Shown here: positions 27,401 through 35,502 of the stretch, in pieces
Position numbering within the stretch: the stretch's first letter is position 1
Layout: each line of letters begins with the position of its first letter
DNA from: Sarcocystis neurona
Taxonomy: Eukaryota > Apicomplexa > Conoidasida > Eucoccidiorida > Sarcocystidae
Length of the DNA stretch: 64,000 bases
Assembly: GCA_000727475.1 (NCBI GenBank)
Contig: KL647306.1
Span: 1,801,332 to 1,865,331 of the forward strand
Direction: 5' to 3'
Translations under genes and position numbers: made by a program
Notes under the pieces: generated by a model
What the model saw: the letters and a program-made list of their open reading frames with translations, nothing else
Told to the model about the DNA's origin: nothing
The model's database searches: none

Positions 27401-30400
27401 AACTATAATGCCGTAGAACTACGTCTCTACAACAGATGCGTTTCTCTGTAATACATGTCCCTCACAACGCAGATATGAGCGCCAACGAAGCAGCAGCTGA
27501 GGTGACCTTGCACGGGAGTACATACCCGAGGTGGAGTACCGAGCGGAGGGAGAGCAGAAGAACTGCTAGACAAGGAGAGAGAGAAGGGACGAAAAGTCGA
27601 AAGGACTGACAGACAGCCCGAAAAGGGAGAAGTGGGGGAGAAAATTCGCAACAGAAAGGGGAGACCAAGAGGCAGCGAAGCAGGGGAGGTACAACAGAGT
27701 GCAAGAGAGAAGGGAACAACGAGAGAGCTTTGCTGCTGCCGTGCTGCTGTTCATGGACGTGTTGCTCTGCTGCAACTGCTGCTGCTGCTTTTTCTAGTGC
27801 GCCGTTGCTGCAGCTCCTGCACCTCCTCCTCCTCCTCGTGCGACTGTTGCTCTGCTGCAACACTTCTGCTCGGCTCTGCTGCTACGCTTTCGGTTGCTGC
27901 TGCTGCTTCCTCCGCTCCCCTTTCTCGTGCTGGTGGATGCTGTTGCTGCCGCTGCTCATGCGCTGGCGCTGTTTTCGCCTTGTTTTTGAACGCTTCACGA
28001 CCAGCAGCAGCAGCAGTAGACCCCGAGCATGTCACACCTCTACACGCGTCTATTTGCTACATGTGTGGGACGCACATACGTCCATACATGTACACATATG
28101 CGTGCGATACGTAGATATGTATATACTTATATATACACATATATGCTACAGAGGTGGGACGCAGATACGTCGATACATAAACACATATGGGTATGATGGG
28201 GAAGTACATATATATATGTATATATACATATATGCTACATAGATGGGGTGCACATACGTCCATACGTATACATATACGCGTATGATAGGGCAACACACAT
28301 ACACATATATATACATATTTATATGTAGTTATGTATGTGACGAGTGTATATGTATATATGGAGAGAGAGACACGGCGAGAGAGAGAGGTGCGTGTATATG
28401 TGCGAGTTTTTCCATCGAGACGCTTCGGCCCATGTGTGGGGACTCTGCGCGCACCACAACGCGGCTACAGTCTCTCCGTCTCTCTGTCTCTGACGTTTTT
28501 ATTTGGCTGTCTGCAGCAGACTGCCCGTCCCCTCCCTTCTCTTCCGTCTTTTTCTGTCCGAATGCACGTGGCGGGGCTTCGACGCAGACACCGAGAAGAA
28601 GAGGCGTCCCATTTTCTCCCACGCTTCAGGAGTGTCGTCTCTGCTGCCCTTCCGCACGCATGCGCTTCTTCACACGTTCCCCCGACATTTCTCTGGCCCG
28701 CCCCCCCCTCTCCCTCTCGCGAGTCCGCAGAAACTTCGTCACTACGCGCGCGGTGCACACGCCCACGAACAGCAGCGTCATACCCCTGCAGGCGGGAGGG
28801 CCCCCAGCGACAGAGAGACACGGAGACACGGAGACAGACGGAGACGGACCGAGACACAGCGACAGACGGAGACACAGAGACAGTCGTCTTGTAAAGTGAG
28901 AAGCTGGGCGCTTATATGTCTACCAATGAGCCACGCAGATAAACGTAGCAATCACCGGCGTATCTTTCTGTCCACTAATGTGGGCGCATTGATCCTGGGT
29001 AGATCTATCACTTCACACAAGTATATATATATATAGATATGTATGTATATATTCGTATATTTGTAGGCCACGAGGAGACTTACCAGCCTAACGTATGTGT
29101 GTGTGTGTGTGTACAAAAACTCCCGCTGAGAACTGTGTGTGTATGTGCGGGTGGGGAGAGGCGGCGTGCAGCAGAGCCGGCCGTAGCGCGGACCGCCGGC
29201 TCGGCCTTCCGAGTGTGCGCATGCAGAACGTTCTGCTGCTGTGTTGGCACTGCTTTTCTGCGCCTGCGTGACTGGAACACTCCTCCAAACACAGAGGGAC
29301 GCTATTTTTTTTCCGTCCCTCTGCTGGAGAAGTTGCTGCTGTCTCGCTGCTGGGGCGCGTCAAGCAAATGCCGGCCTTTTGCTGCTGGGGCCCCCGACCC
29401 CGGTCCCCTCGTCGCCGTGCGAGCGCGCCGCTTCCTCTCTGCGCCCCCCTCGTGTGCCCTCCCTATCTTTTTTTATCGAAGATGAGGCCCGTCACTGCGC
29501 GCGGTGCTGCTGCGTCGCAGCCGCAGGACGCCGCGCTCCACCGCAGAAATGGGCCCCACGGAAAACTACGAAACGGCCACTTGCAGCCACACACGTTAGA
29601 GACACAGAGACACATAGAGAGACGAAGAAGGCTCCCTCGCATCCTGTGTTCTTGCTGCGTCTTTTCTTCGTTGCAGCAGCAGAGGGACATACGCCTGTGC
29701 AAGTGGTAGCCTTCGGCAGCAAAGCAGTCGTTCCACGAAGACTGCAGCACAAACTCGTACGGGGTCCCCTGCTGCACGCCTCTCAACACTGCGCCCCACA
29801 TGGCGTTCGCTTCGCCCAGCATTTCAAAAAGCAGCAGCTCTTCCGCCTCCTCCTCCTCCGCCGGCGGCTTCTTCCCGCCCTTTCTCTGCGCGGGCAGCAC
29901 TTCGCCCCGTCCCGCTGCTGCTGCCAGCCCGCAGCAGCGAACCTGGACCTGCGGAGTACGCACGCGCAGCACACGTCCCCACCCTGCTGAGACACACACT
30001 TGCTGCTGCTGTTGCGGCTGCTGCGTTTTCTTCTTCGCCTCCCGGGCTGCCGCTGCTGCTGTGGCCCTGCGTCTCCTCCCGCCGCAGCAGTCCCACGCGC
30101 AGCCACAGACAGCAGACACGCCACGATAAAATGAGGCAGTCAGCAAGAGAAGAAAATCGATTACGACCGACGGCGTCCCACCATAATACACCGCCCCCCC
30201 TTCGCAGATGCATGCATACTTACCCACCTCCCTTCGAAGATACACAGATGTCCACCTGCCTCTCTACAGAAGGACGGCGGCCCGCAAAATCTTCAAGCAT
30301 CGACAAATACAGGCAGCCACCACCCAACACACACATATGCACATCCGTGTCTGGGCGTAGGACACACTCAACCCGTAGATGTCTACATATATGTGTACGT

Positions 30401-32863
30401 ACGTATATGTGGGTGTGACTGTGTGTGTATGGACGCATGTTTGTGTACGTATGCGTATCTCTATGTACGTGTATGTATGTATGTATATGTATGTATATAT
30501 GTATGTATGTATATGTATGTGTGTATGTATACGTATGTATATGTATGTATGTATATGTATGTATGTATATGTATGTATGTGTGTAAGTGTATTATATGTG
30601 TATGTATCTATGTACATGTATATATATATATGTATGTACGTGTATGTGTATGTGTGCGTGGAGGCGTCTGTGTGCTTTATGAATCCACCTACGTATGTGT
30701 CTACGTATATATATATATACACGTATATACGTGTGTGTGTGTATATGTACGTAGGTGTACATGTATGTATGCATGTATGCATGCACGTGTGTATGTACGC
30801 TTATATACATCCATAAATATATGTGCGTCTGTATGTGTGTGTCTATGTATGCACGCATATATATATATATATGCATATATATATATATATAGGAGTGTAT
30901 CATGCCAGATACAGGCGTACAAATCTATACATATATATATAAATAGGGGTGTGCCTTGCAACATGCAAAGTATTACACAGAGAGTCGTTTCCTGTATTTA
31001 CCTGGATCGAAAAGCACTTCTCATGGCTCTCTACATCAATATACAAATATGCTTCAGTACCTGCACCCCTACCACACATATATGTACACGTATGTATATA
31101 CTTGTATATGGATGTATACGCGCCACACTATTTACCAGCTTGACTTGAACAAACGGCAAACTCATATCTCCACGATATAACGCGTGGTTCACACTCTCTA
31201 TGTATTTTTCACCCAACGCTTAGATACTTACACACCTACACATATACGCATACATATATATATGTGCATACATATATATACGTATGTATACGTACACACA
31301 TACGTACATATATATGTATATGTGCGTGTATATCTATCCACAGGCAGAATGCGAGAAGAACGGTGGGGTAGATGGGCAGTGTTACAGGGGAAGAAATCCT
31401 TCAACATTTGGTCTTACCCAGCACTTTTCCACGTGTGGACCCCACAAGCGAAAGAGACAGACGCCTTCGTCAGCCACATCGCGTTGCTGGTGTTCCTTCT
31501 GTTTCACTGACAGCTGTTGCTGCTGCTGCGTCTGCTGCCGCTGCGTTTGCTGCTGCAAAGAGGAAGGGAGCTCGCGCAGCAGCTCGGCTCCCATTAGATC
31601 AGGGAATGCGTTCAAAATTTCTCTCTCTTCTGTGCGGTCTCCCCACTGGCGAATGCTGCCGGCCCGCTGTTCCTTCTGCTTCTCCTGCTGCGGCTGCTTC
31701 TTCGGGTCCCTCACCAACTTCTGCGGCTGCTGCGTCTGCTCCCGCTGCCCTGGGTCCTGCTGCTGACTCTCCTCCCGCTTCTGCTGTCGGTCCTGCGGTC
31801 CCCGCGCGTCGTCAGCTAAGGCCTGCCTCTCCGGCAGCTGCTGCTTCTCCTGCAGCTGCTGCCTCTCCTGCAGCGACTGCTTCTCCTGCAGCTGCTGTTC
31901 ATCCTGCAGCGGCTGTCTCTCCTGCTGTTGCTGCTTCTCCTGCAGCTGCTTCTGCTGCTGTTGCTGCGGCTGCTTCTTCAAGTGGTTCTCTGCGATTTCT
32001 CCCGTTGTCGGCCGCCTCGAGGAACATCCGTTGTCCGCTCTCGGATAGTCCACTGATGCAGAAGAAGCAGTCGAGTCCTTCCTTCCGAAAGCTCGGTTCA
32101 CTGTTTTAGAGCTGGCGCACCCAGCAACGGGATCCCTCATCTTCATGTGGCTGCTGGTTGCAGTGAAGGACCCCCCACCTTCTCTGGTGGGTCTGCGACT
32201 TCCTGAAGAAAAGGAGAACGACTCTTTCTTCCTCGTCCCCCCCACCGCTGCCTTCGCGCTGTCTGCAGCAGCGTGCGGCGGTTCCTTGCTTTTTCTAGTG
32301 ATGCTGCTGCTGGTGCTTCTCTTGATCAGGTTTACTGCTCTGCTTTCTCCTGGAGGGGAACCACCTGCAGCTTTGCCCTTCCTCTCTCCTCTAGAAGCCG
32401 GACCTCCTGCCGCTGCTGCTGCTGCTGATGCTGCGGCTGCTGCCGCCTGCAAGGGCTTCCTTTTCAGCGGTATTGGGCTACCGCTGTCACAAGTACGGCC
32501 GTCGACGACCGAAGGGGTCTCCATGTTGCTGCAGCAACTTCTTGCCGCCGCGCTCAGGCCCGTACCTGCGCCAGCGTCAGCAGGAGCAAGAGCAGCAGTA
32601 ACGGCAGAATCGACAGCAAAGAAAGTCCCCGCAGAAGCGAGGGGGGGAGAACGCGTCCAGCGGGGAGCAGCTGGCAGCGACTCACTGCTGCTTGCTGCTG
32701 CTGGGCTCCGGCCTGCTACCGCGTTCGCAAAGAGTCGCCGCGCCTCGTGGAACAACCCGTTGCTGCTTTGTTGCTGTTCTTGCACGGGCACCCACTGCTC
32801 TCCACGCTTCCCCTGCTGCTGCTGTTGCTGCAGACGTGACTCGCCACACGGGGCTGTTCGCAT
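3226..32863 (-). CDS. GH13 alpha-glucan-active enzyme, 1,4-alpha-glucan branching enzyme type (14 exons, one unresolved)
   Basis: Exons (minus strand): 32863-31418, 29948-29693, 26485-26317, 24916-24721, 22564-22500, 20840-20703, 18126-18072, 14851-14708, one missing, 10081-10009, 8252-8164, 6477-6324, 4540-4441, 3479-3226. All joins use GT-AG and keep phase; the missing exon must have a length of 3n+2 (or 3n+1 if the next acceptor lies 2 bases further on). Product about 1,050 residues: a Gln/Ala-rich N-terminal extension (1-466), a CBM48-like module (from about 467), an (alpha/beta)8 GH13 domain and a C-terminal beta domain. Visible signatures are IIYELHPGTF, region I DVVLNH (693-698), region II DGLRVD with nucleophile Asp764, region III with acid/base Glu793 (LIAEITPEDP), region IV GSHDQAGN and PMLFMGTE. 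All three catalytic carboxylates are present. Family knowledge: such enzymes branch amylopectin. TreZ-like or other GH13 specificity cannot be excluded from sequence. Confidence 0.92.
4441..4540 (-). CDS. GH13 gene exon 13
   Basis: Acceptor GCGGCAG, donor GTATGT, 100 bp. It encodes VAAANELRLKHASL, then an acidic patch and HVDSHNRVLG, which leads into the C-terminal beta domain. The Gly codon is split with exon 14. Confidence 0.92.
6324..6477 (-). CDS. GH13 gene exon 12: last barrel strand
   Basis: Acceptor CCCGTCAG, donor GTAAGA, 154 bp. It encodes SRGLPMLFMGTETCQDDWW and SFNWQLVEKSD, matching the 'PMLFMG.E......dW' signature near the end of the GH13 barrel. Confidence 0.94.
8164..8252 (-). 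CDS. GH13 gene exon 11
   Basis: Acceptor CTGTCGCAG, donor GTAAAG, 89 bp, phase 0 in and 2 out. It encodes GFTDGRSGRYAVNLYGG and RSNWHSRAQCRMW, the helix that follows region IV. The split Trp codon is completed by exon 12. Confidence 0.9.
9410..9970 (+). repeat. CAG-type triplet tract (GH13 intron 10)
   Basis: Degenerate CAG/GCA repeats interspersed with a GTAAAACCAG unit that recurs about every 45-60 bases. It lies 39 bases beyond the exon 10 donor. Long ORFs here are artefacts of the triplet period. Confidence 0.85.
10009..10081 (-). CDS. GH13 gene exon 10: region IV
   Basis: Acceptor CTTTGCAG, donor GTACCG, 73 bp. It encodes GFSKSHQCVNSILGSHDQAG and NKQQ. The Asp of SHDQ is the third GH13 catalytic carboxylate (transition-state stabiliser). 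It lies between CAG-rich DNA and GA-rich DNA. Confidence 0.92.
11564..11595 (-). CDS. Candidate for the missing GH13 exon 9 (weak)
   Basis: A 32-bp segment with acceptor TAGTCAG and donor GTATTT would restore phase between exons 8 and 10, adding ALLNFIFAAI plus a split codon. A rival lies at 12209-12170 (FGRHHNGGPSFLRR, acceptor GCGAAG, donor GTTAGT, phase 1, using an acceptor 2 bases downstream for exon 10). Neither has strong family support, and homologues suggest about 20-30 residues here. Confidence 0.15.
12981..13364 (+). repeat. 32-bp minisatellite, 12 units (GH13 intron 8 region)
   Basis: Twelve head-to-tail 32-bp units, GGTGTGCGGTGTACGTACAC followed by CTGAGTTGTGTA. The first eight or nine are nearly identical and the last three or four diverge. 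Each holds the palindrome GTGTACGTACAC. Because 32 is not divisible by 3 and the unit has no stop on the minus strand, all three minus frames are open across it. Confidence 0.97.
13500..13990. repeat. TA/CA-rich microsatellites
   Basis: Alternating (TA)n, (CA)n and TACATA blocks in the large intron region between GH13 exons 8 and 10. Confidence 0.85.
14062..14700 (+). repeat. CAG triplet tract next to GH13 exon 8
   Basis: About 640 bp of imperfect CAG/GCA repeats ending within ten bases of the exon 8 donor at 14707. In the transcript (minus strand) it reads as CUG. The poly-Ala, poly-Gln and poly-Leu ORFs across it are not genes. Confidence 0.9.
14708..14851 (-). CDS. GH13 gene exon 8: acid/base region III
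   Basis: Acceptor GTGATCAG, donor GTACTA, 144 bp, phase 0 at both ends. It encodes ELTSLLHKKFPRHVLIAE followed by ITPEDP and GGAGFDSCW. Glu793 is the expected acid/base catalyst; the GAGFD..W motif that follows is typical of the family. Confidence 0.95.
16200..16640. repeat. Microsatellites with a 10-bp tandem triplet
   Basis: CA/TA-rich repeats in intron 7, including three perfect copies of GGTCCCGTCC at 16564-16593. Confidence 0.85.
17512..17562 (+). repeat. GTATGCAT repeat followed by (GT)n
   Basis: Tandem GTATGCAT octamers running into a TG dinucleotide run in intron 7. Confidence 0.85.
18072..18126 (-). CDS. GH13 gene exon 7 (55 bp): nucleophile region II
   Basis: Acceptor GGGTGCAG, donor GTAGGA. 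It encodes VDGLRVDSVHNIPPDVLR. The Asp of GLRVD (residue 764 on my numbering) is the GH13 nucleophile. Its phase (2 in, 0 out) fits both neighbours exactly, which rules out chance similarity. Confidence 0.94.
18290..19095. repeat. ATAG and GTAT tetranucleotide repeats
   Basis: ATAG/TAGA runs at about 18330-18460 and GTAT runs at about 18940-19085, both in GH13 intron 6. Confidence 0.85.
19590..19830 (+). repeat. CAG/GCATGCA tract with 15-bp units
   Basis: Imperfect CAG repeats punctuated by GCATGC; at about 19764-19820 they form four tandem 15-bp units. Intron 6. Confidence 0.8.
20703..20840 (-). CDS. GH13 gene exon 6: segment before the nucleophile
   Basis: Acceptor GTGATTAG, donor GTAAGC, 138 bp. 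It encodes GGIYFEGGGDTGWGRKFAF followed by a VRQMVL helix and FIDEYK, equivalent to the 'WG..f....VR.f......W..ey..DG' stretch of branching enzymes and TreZ. Splicing completes the Lys codon in exon 7. Confidence 0.94.
22500..22564 (-). CDS. GH13 gene exon 5: conserved region I
   Basis: Acceptor CCGCCAG, donor GTAAGC, 65 bp. It encodes VILDVVLNHGSSKLNSLWNW; the DVVLNH core is GH13 region I, with Asp693 and His698 in the usual places. Confidence 0.94.
23341..24010 (+). repeat. GAGACAGA-type purine-rich tract (intron 4)
   Basis: About 670 bp of degenerate GAGACA/GAGACG repeats with CACGTACG interruptions. It is the reverse complement in kind of the tract at 25174-25423; the two lie on either side of exon 4. 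Confidence 0.92.
24721..24916 (-). CDS. GH13 gene exon 4: early barrel strands
   Basis: Acceptor CAACAG, donor GTAGGC, 196 bp, ends in phase 0. It encodes LDYIKEMHFTAIELLPVQEF, GGEWGYNP, APHGGYGTP and LVDECHRRGLA, the standard run leading into region I. It is the longest catalytic-domain exon with no repeat content. Confidence 0.95.
25174..25423 (+). repeat. CTGTCTCCG-type pyrimidine-rich tract (intron 3)
   Basis: About 250 bp of CTGTCTC/CCGTCTC repeats on the plus strand, complementary to the purine-rich tract at 23341-24010. Confidence 0.92.
26317..26485 (-). CDS. GH13 gene exon 3: CBM48 end and start of barrel
   Basis: Acceptor GCTGCAG, donor GTGAGA, 169 bp. The split Arg codon (C|GT) joins exon 2 to RDPYARQVDF, typical of the DPYAR motif after CBM48. 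It then reads WNRLIIYELHPGTF, the first barrel strand of branching-enzyme-like GH13 proteins. Confidence 0.93.
26489..27125 (+). repeat. CAG triplet tract (intron 2)
   Basis: About 640 bp of CAG/GCA/GTA-type triplets beginning four bases from the exon 3 acceptor. Paired within the same intron with a CTG tract at 27725-28015. Confidence 0.92.
27725..28015 (+). repeat. CTG triplet tract (intron 2)
   Basis: Imperfect CTG/CTC repeats, reverse complementary to the CAG tract at 26489-27125. Confidence 0.88.
28054..28325 (+). repeat. About 90-bp tandem repeat, three units
   Basis: Three degenerate copies, each with a GGGACGCA- or GGGGTGCA-like core, then CATACGTC and a TA-rich tail, starting near 28054, 28143 and 28230. 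Intron 2. Confidence 0.8.
29693..29948 (-). CDS. GH13 gene exon 2: CBM48 module
   Basis: Acceptor CCGCAG, donor GTATGT, 256 bp, phase 0 in and 1 out. It encodes an acidic linker followed by MWGAVLRGVQQGTPYEFVLQ, matching the 'W...l.gv..G..Y.f' pattern of CBM48 modules in branching enzymes. Confidence 0.88.
30380..30890 (+). repeat. GTATGTAT tetranucleotide tract (intron 1)
   Basis: About 500 bp of GTAT/GTATAT repeats in the first GH13 intron. ORFs across it are microsatellite translations. Confidence 0.9.
31418..32863 (-). CDS. GH13 gene exon 1: start codon, low-complexity extension, start of CBM48
   Basis: The ATG at 32863 is the first in this frame; upstream the frame stays open to 33016 with only a GTG. 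The exon gives 482 codons and ends in TGG before a GTAAGA donor. Residues 12-17 are a Gln run. Roughly residues 290-440 are a Gln/Glu/Arg-rich repeat of QEKQ-, QER- and QDR-type units, likely disordered or coiled. The last 16 residues (GVCLFRLWGPHVEKCW) look like the first strand of a CBM48 carbohydrate-binding module. The start could be further upstream if a 5' exon exists. Confidence 0.85.
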
Positions 32864-33064
32864 CTTGAAATCACGTGAGCAGCTCTCTGCCGCTCGGGAC
32901 GGAAAGCTCAGAACGACAGAAAAAAAGCGACTGCGAGGAAGAAAAACGGAAGCAGCCTCTCGTACAGCTAAAGGGACTGGACGAAACAGGTACAGCACGT
33001 TCGCGGAATGCAGCACACCACGGGGAACTCCCAGTAGACATCACTTTTTTCAAGGGGGCAGCTG

Positions 33065-35431
33065 ACATGTAGCCCCGACCGCCAGAGCTACACGAGAGGC
33101 TGTAGTCCGAAACAGAGGTACAGAAGAACTGACTGGGAGGCAAACGTCGAACAGGAAAAATCTTGTTCACGCCACGGACGTTGCTGGTGGACATATGTCC
33201 GACGGGGAAGATGGAAATTTTCGCCCTGCCAGGCGAGTGTTTTGTGGGGTGCACACCGCAGAAATGACGCCTACATGTTTGAAATTTCTCCGTGATCGGA
33301 AAAAGCCAACTGGCACGTTGCCCTTGCAGAGTGTCCGCCTGCACACGCGTGCCAGTGAAAAAGACAAAGGATAAAGTCGTCGCGTCAAGTAACTGTGTCG
33401 CAGAGGTGCAAGCTATTTACACTTGATGTGTATCATGTTTCGACACATGGAAGGCCCCTCAGGTTCATCCATTCTTCTTCGCCGACGTAAGAGCTGCTTC
33501 ACGCCTGCTGTAGCTCCTCAGGAAGGTGAACTACACGGCATTCCTTTCCGTAGTAGACACCGTCATCAGGCGCGGAGCAGGTCGTTTACGCAGGCGAACG
33601 ACAGAACGGAAGAACAGGAAGGTTTCCCGAGCATCCGGCTGAGAGATAGGGTTTTGTTCGCAAAGGACACTGCCGTTTTCCTTTTGGGGAAGCTTGGAAC
33701 ATTATGTAACAACTGAGAGGCGCGGGCCAAGCCGCACCGAAGAGGTAGGAGAGTCTCGGTGCGAGCAGTCTTCTCCGTTAAGAGCACTGATAGAAGCGCT
33801 GGAGTTCTTGATGAGGTGCGCTGTCGTGCAGCTGTCCGCAGGAGCGCTGTGGAACCTTAGTGTGCCCTTCGTACACACCTCGATTAAAATCGTCGAATAG
33901 ACGCGGTCCTCGGGTGAGCAAGCCGTTGTCGTCGGCAGTTGTGACAGCGTCTAGCAGGCATCATACTGCGAAAGGTTACCCAGCGTCTATATCGCCGTGG
34001 AACAACTACAAGGCGACTGCAGAGAGAGGAAGACGCGTGCTCGACTGTCGAGAAGAGCAAGTTCGTTTACGGCGGCGACACGGGTCAGATATTATCATTA
34101 TTACTATTCATCGGGTTCACCAGCAGTGGTACAGTTCGTACACACATGTGTGCAGTGTCCCAAAGCGGCGACCGAAACTTCAGTGGCTGACGTCGTACAG
34201 GTAAGTGTGCTGCGTGGTTTGGTGTCGGTTCCGTACCACACAGGGCACGGAGGTGCGGCGAGCCTAGAGTTTCACGGCAGCAAATATTGTCCACAAAGGC
34301 CTAAGCTGCATGCGCGAGTGTTGGGGTGCCCGTTGATGCGGCCTATGGCAAAAATACTTGAATTACTCAACCATTCGTGTCCTTGGTCGTGCACGAGAAA
34401 TGCTTTGCTGTATTATTTTAGTGCAAATCGCTTAGCCGACATTCCGTGGCTAGCTCAACACAGCCGCGCGACGGCGGACAACACGCCGTGTCAGTACGTC
34501 GCACACAGTCGCTAGCCAGGCGACGAGCGAAGGGCCCCCACGAGTTGGGCATCGGACAAACGGAGAAATCCCGCCGCTTGAAGGCCAGCTGAGACGATAT
34601 ACAAAAGATAGTGCGGCAGAGGATAAGCTCAGACAAAGGAGCTGCGAGAGGTGAAGGCGGTCCAGACTGAAAAGAACAGCATGAGCGCAGCTGAGGGGGG
34701 CGTGACGTGCAAGAAACTATGGCAGAGGGGACATACGACGGTGGCGAAACGGCAGGGTAGGCAGGGCGAAGGCACAGTGCTCTTACATAGGAAAGCACGA
34801 ACTGAGGATAGCAAATGGCTGCGAGCAGGACGTGTGAATAGAGTGGCGCTGACCCGCGCTACCGACGGCAGTGCAGGCACCGGGCACCAGGAGGTGGTGG
34901 GGGATCTGATGTCTTCTCGCGTCGCGACGGCCGCCGGTCGAGGTCCGGAAGACCGGTAAATTATTGTGTGAGAGGTGGTCACGCACGAACCGGTTGATAT
35001 GACGGAGAACTTGTATCTCTCAAAAGGCTCAAGTCCGCCGTACGCAGAACAGCATATTTCTGCCGCAGAGAAGAGCAGCCAGCAAACTAGTGCTCAGAAC
35101 GGCAAACTCGTCACACGCACGCTGTGCGTCGACTTCAGTATTTTCAGCAGGGCGACGACGTAGACCGACTATTTAAGTCTATTCAATAGGGTGATAGGCA
35201 ATGCGTGCACGCTGTTGAAGCAGACGCACCGCACACGGTAGAGCGAGCTTTTAAATTTGGACGGAGCTGTACTTAAAGTGAAGAGCGCCCTAAATGCAGC
35301 GTGTCATTGCGCTTTTGTGAAGGAACAGACGCTTTTGGAAAAGTGTCAGGAAGCCTTACGGATTGCTGCTGGTATTCGCTCATCAGTCTCATAAATCTTG
35401 TTTTGGCTGTTATACGGAGCACAGGAACCAA
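33065..35431. other. Repeat-poor region upstream of GH13, no supported gene
   Basis: This contains the GH13 5' flank and short ORFs on both strands (for example 33423-33716 and 33997-34515 on plus, 34418-34798 on minus) with no recognisable motif. Simple repeats are absent apart from a short ATTATT run near 34092. I see no supported gene. Confidence 0.5.
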
Positions 35432-35502
35432 GCGTCAGTAGTCCAGGGGTAGGATGCAACCCTCCCAAGGTTGCGACCCGGGTTCGAGTCCCGGCTGACG
35501 CA
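35432..35502 (+). tRNA. tRNA-Gly (anticodon CCC)
   Basis: A full cloverleaf can be drawn. Acceptor GCGTCAG (35432-35438) pairs with CTGACGC (35495-35501). The D stem is GTCC/GGAT with loop AGGGGTA. The anticodon stem CAACC/GGTTG encloses CTCCCAA, giving anticodon CCC at 35464-35466. The T stem CCGGG/CCCGG encloses TTCGAGT. The discriminator base is A. There is no intron and no encoded CCA. It carries glycine to GGG codons. It sits alone in a repeat-poor block between the GH13 and EBP2 genes. Confidence 0.97.

Noticed and set aside
28329..29036. Mixed-composition ORFs on both strands in 28.3-29.0 kb
   Set aside because: Exons 2 and 3 of GH13 join in perfect phase across this interval, so it is intron; inserting a minus-strand segment here gives an early stop.
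30379..31148. Tyr/Val/Cys-rich ORFs over the GTAT repeats
   Set aside because: Translations of the tetranucleotide tract in GH13 intron 1.
31372..32109. 245-codon plus-strand Ala/Ser-rich ORF, and 32145-33065 on the plus strand
   Set aside because: They are antisense shadows of GH13 exon 1.
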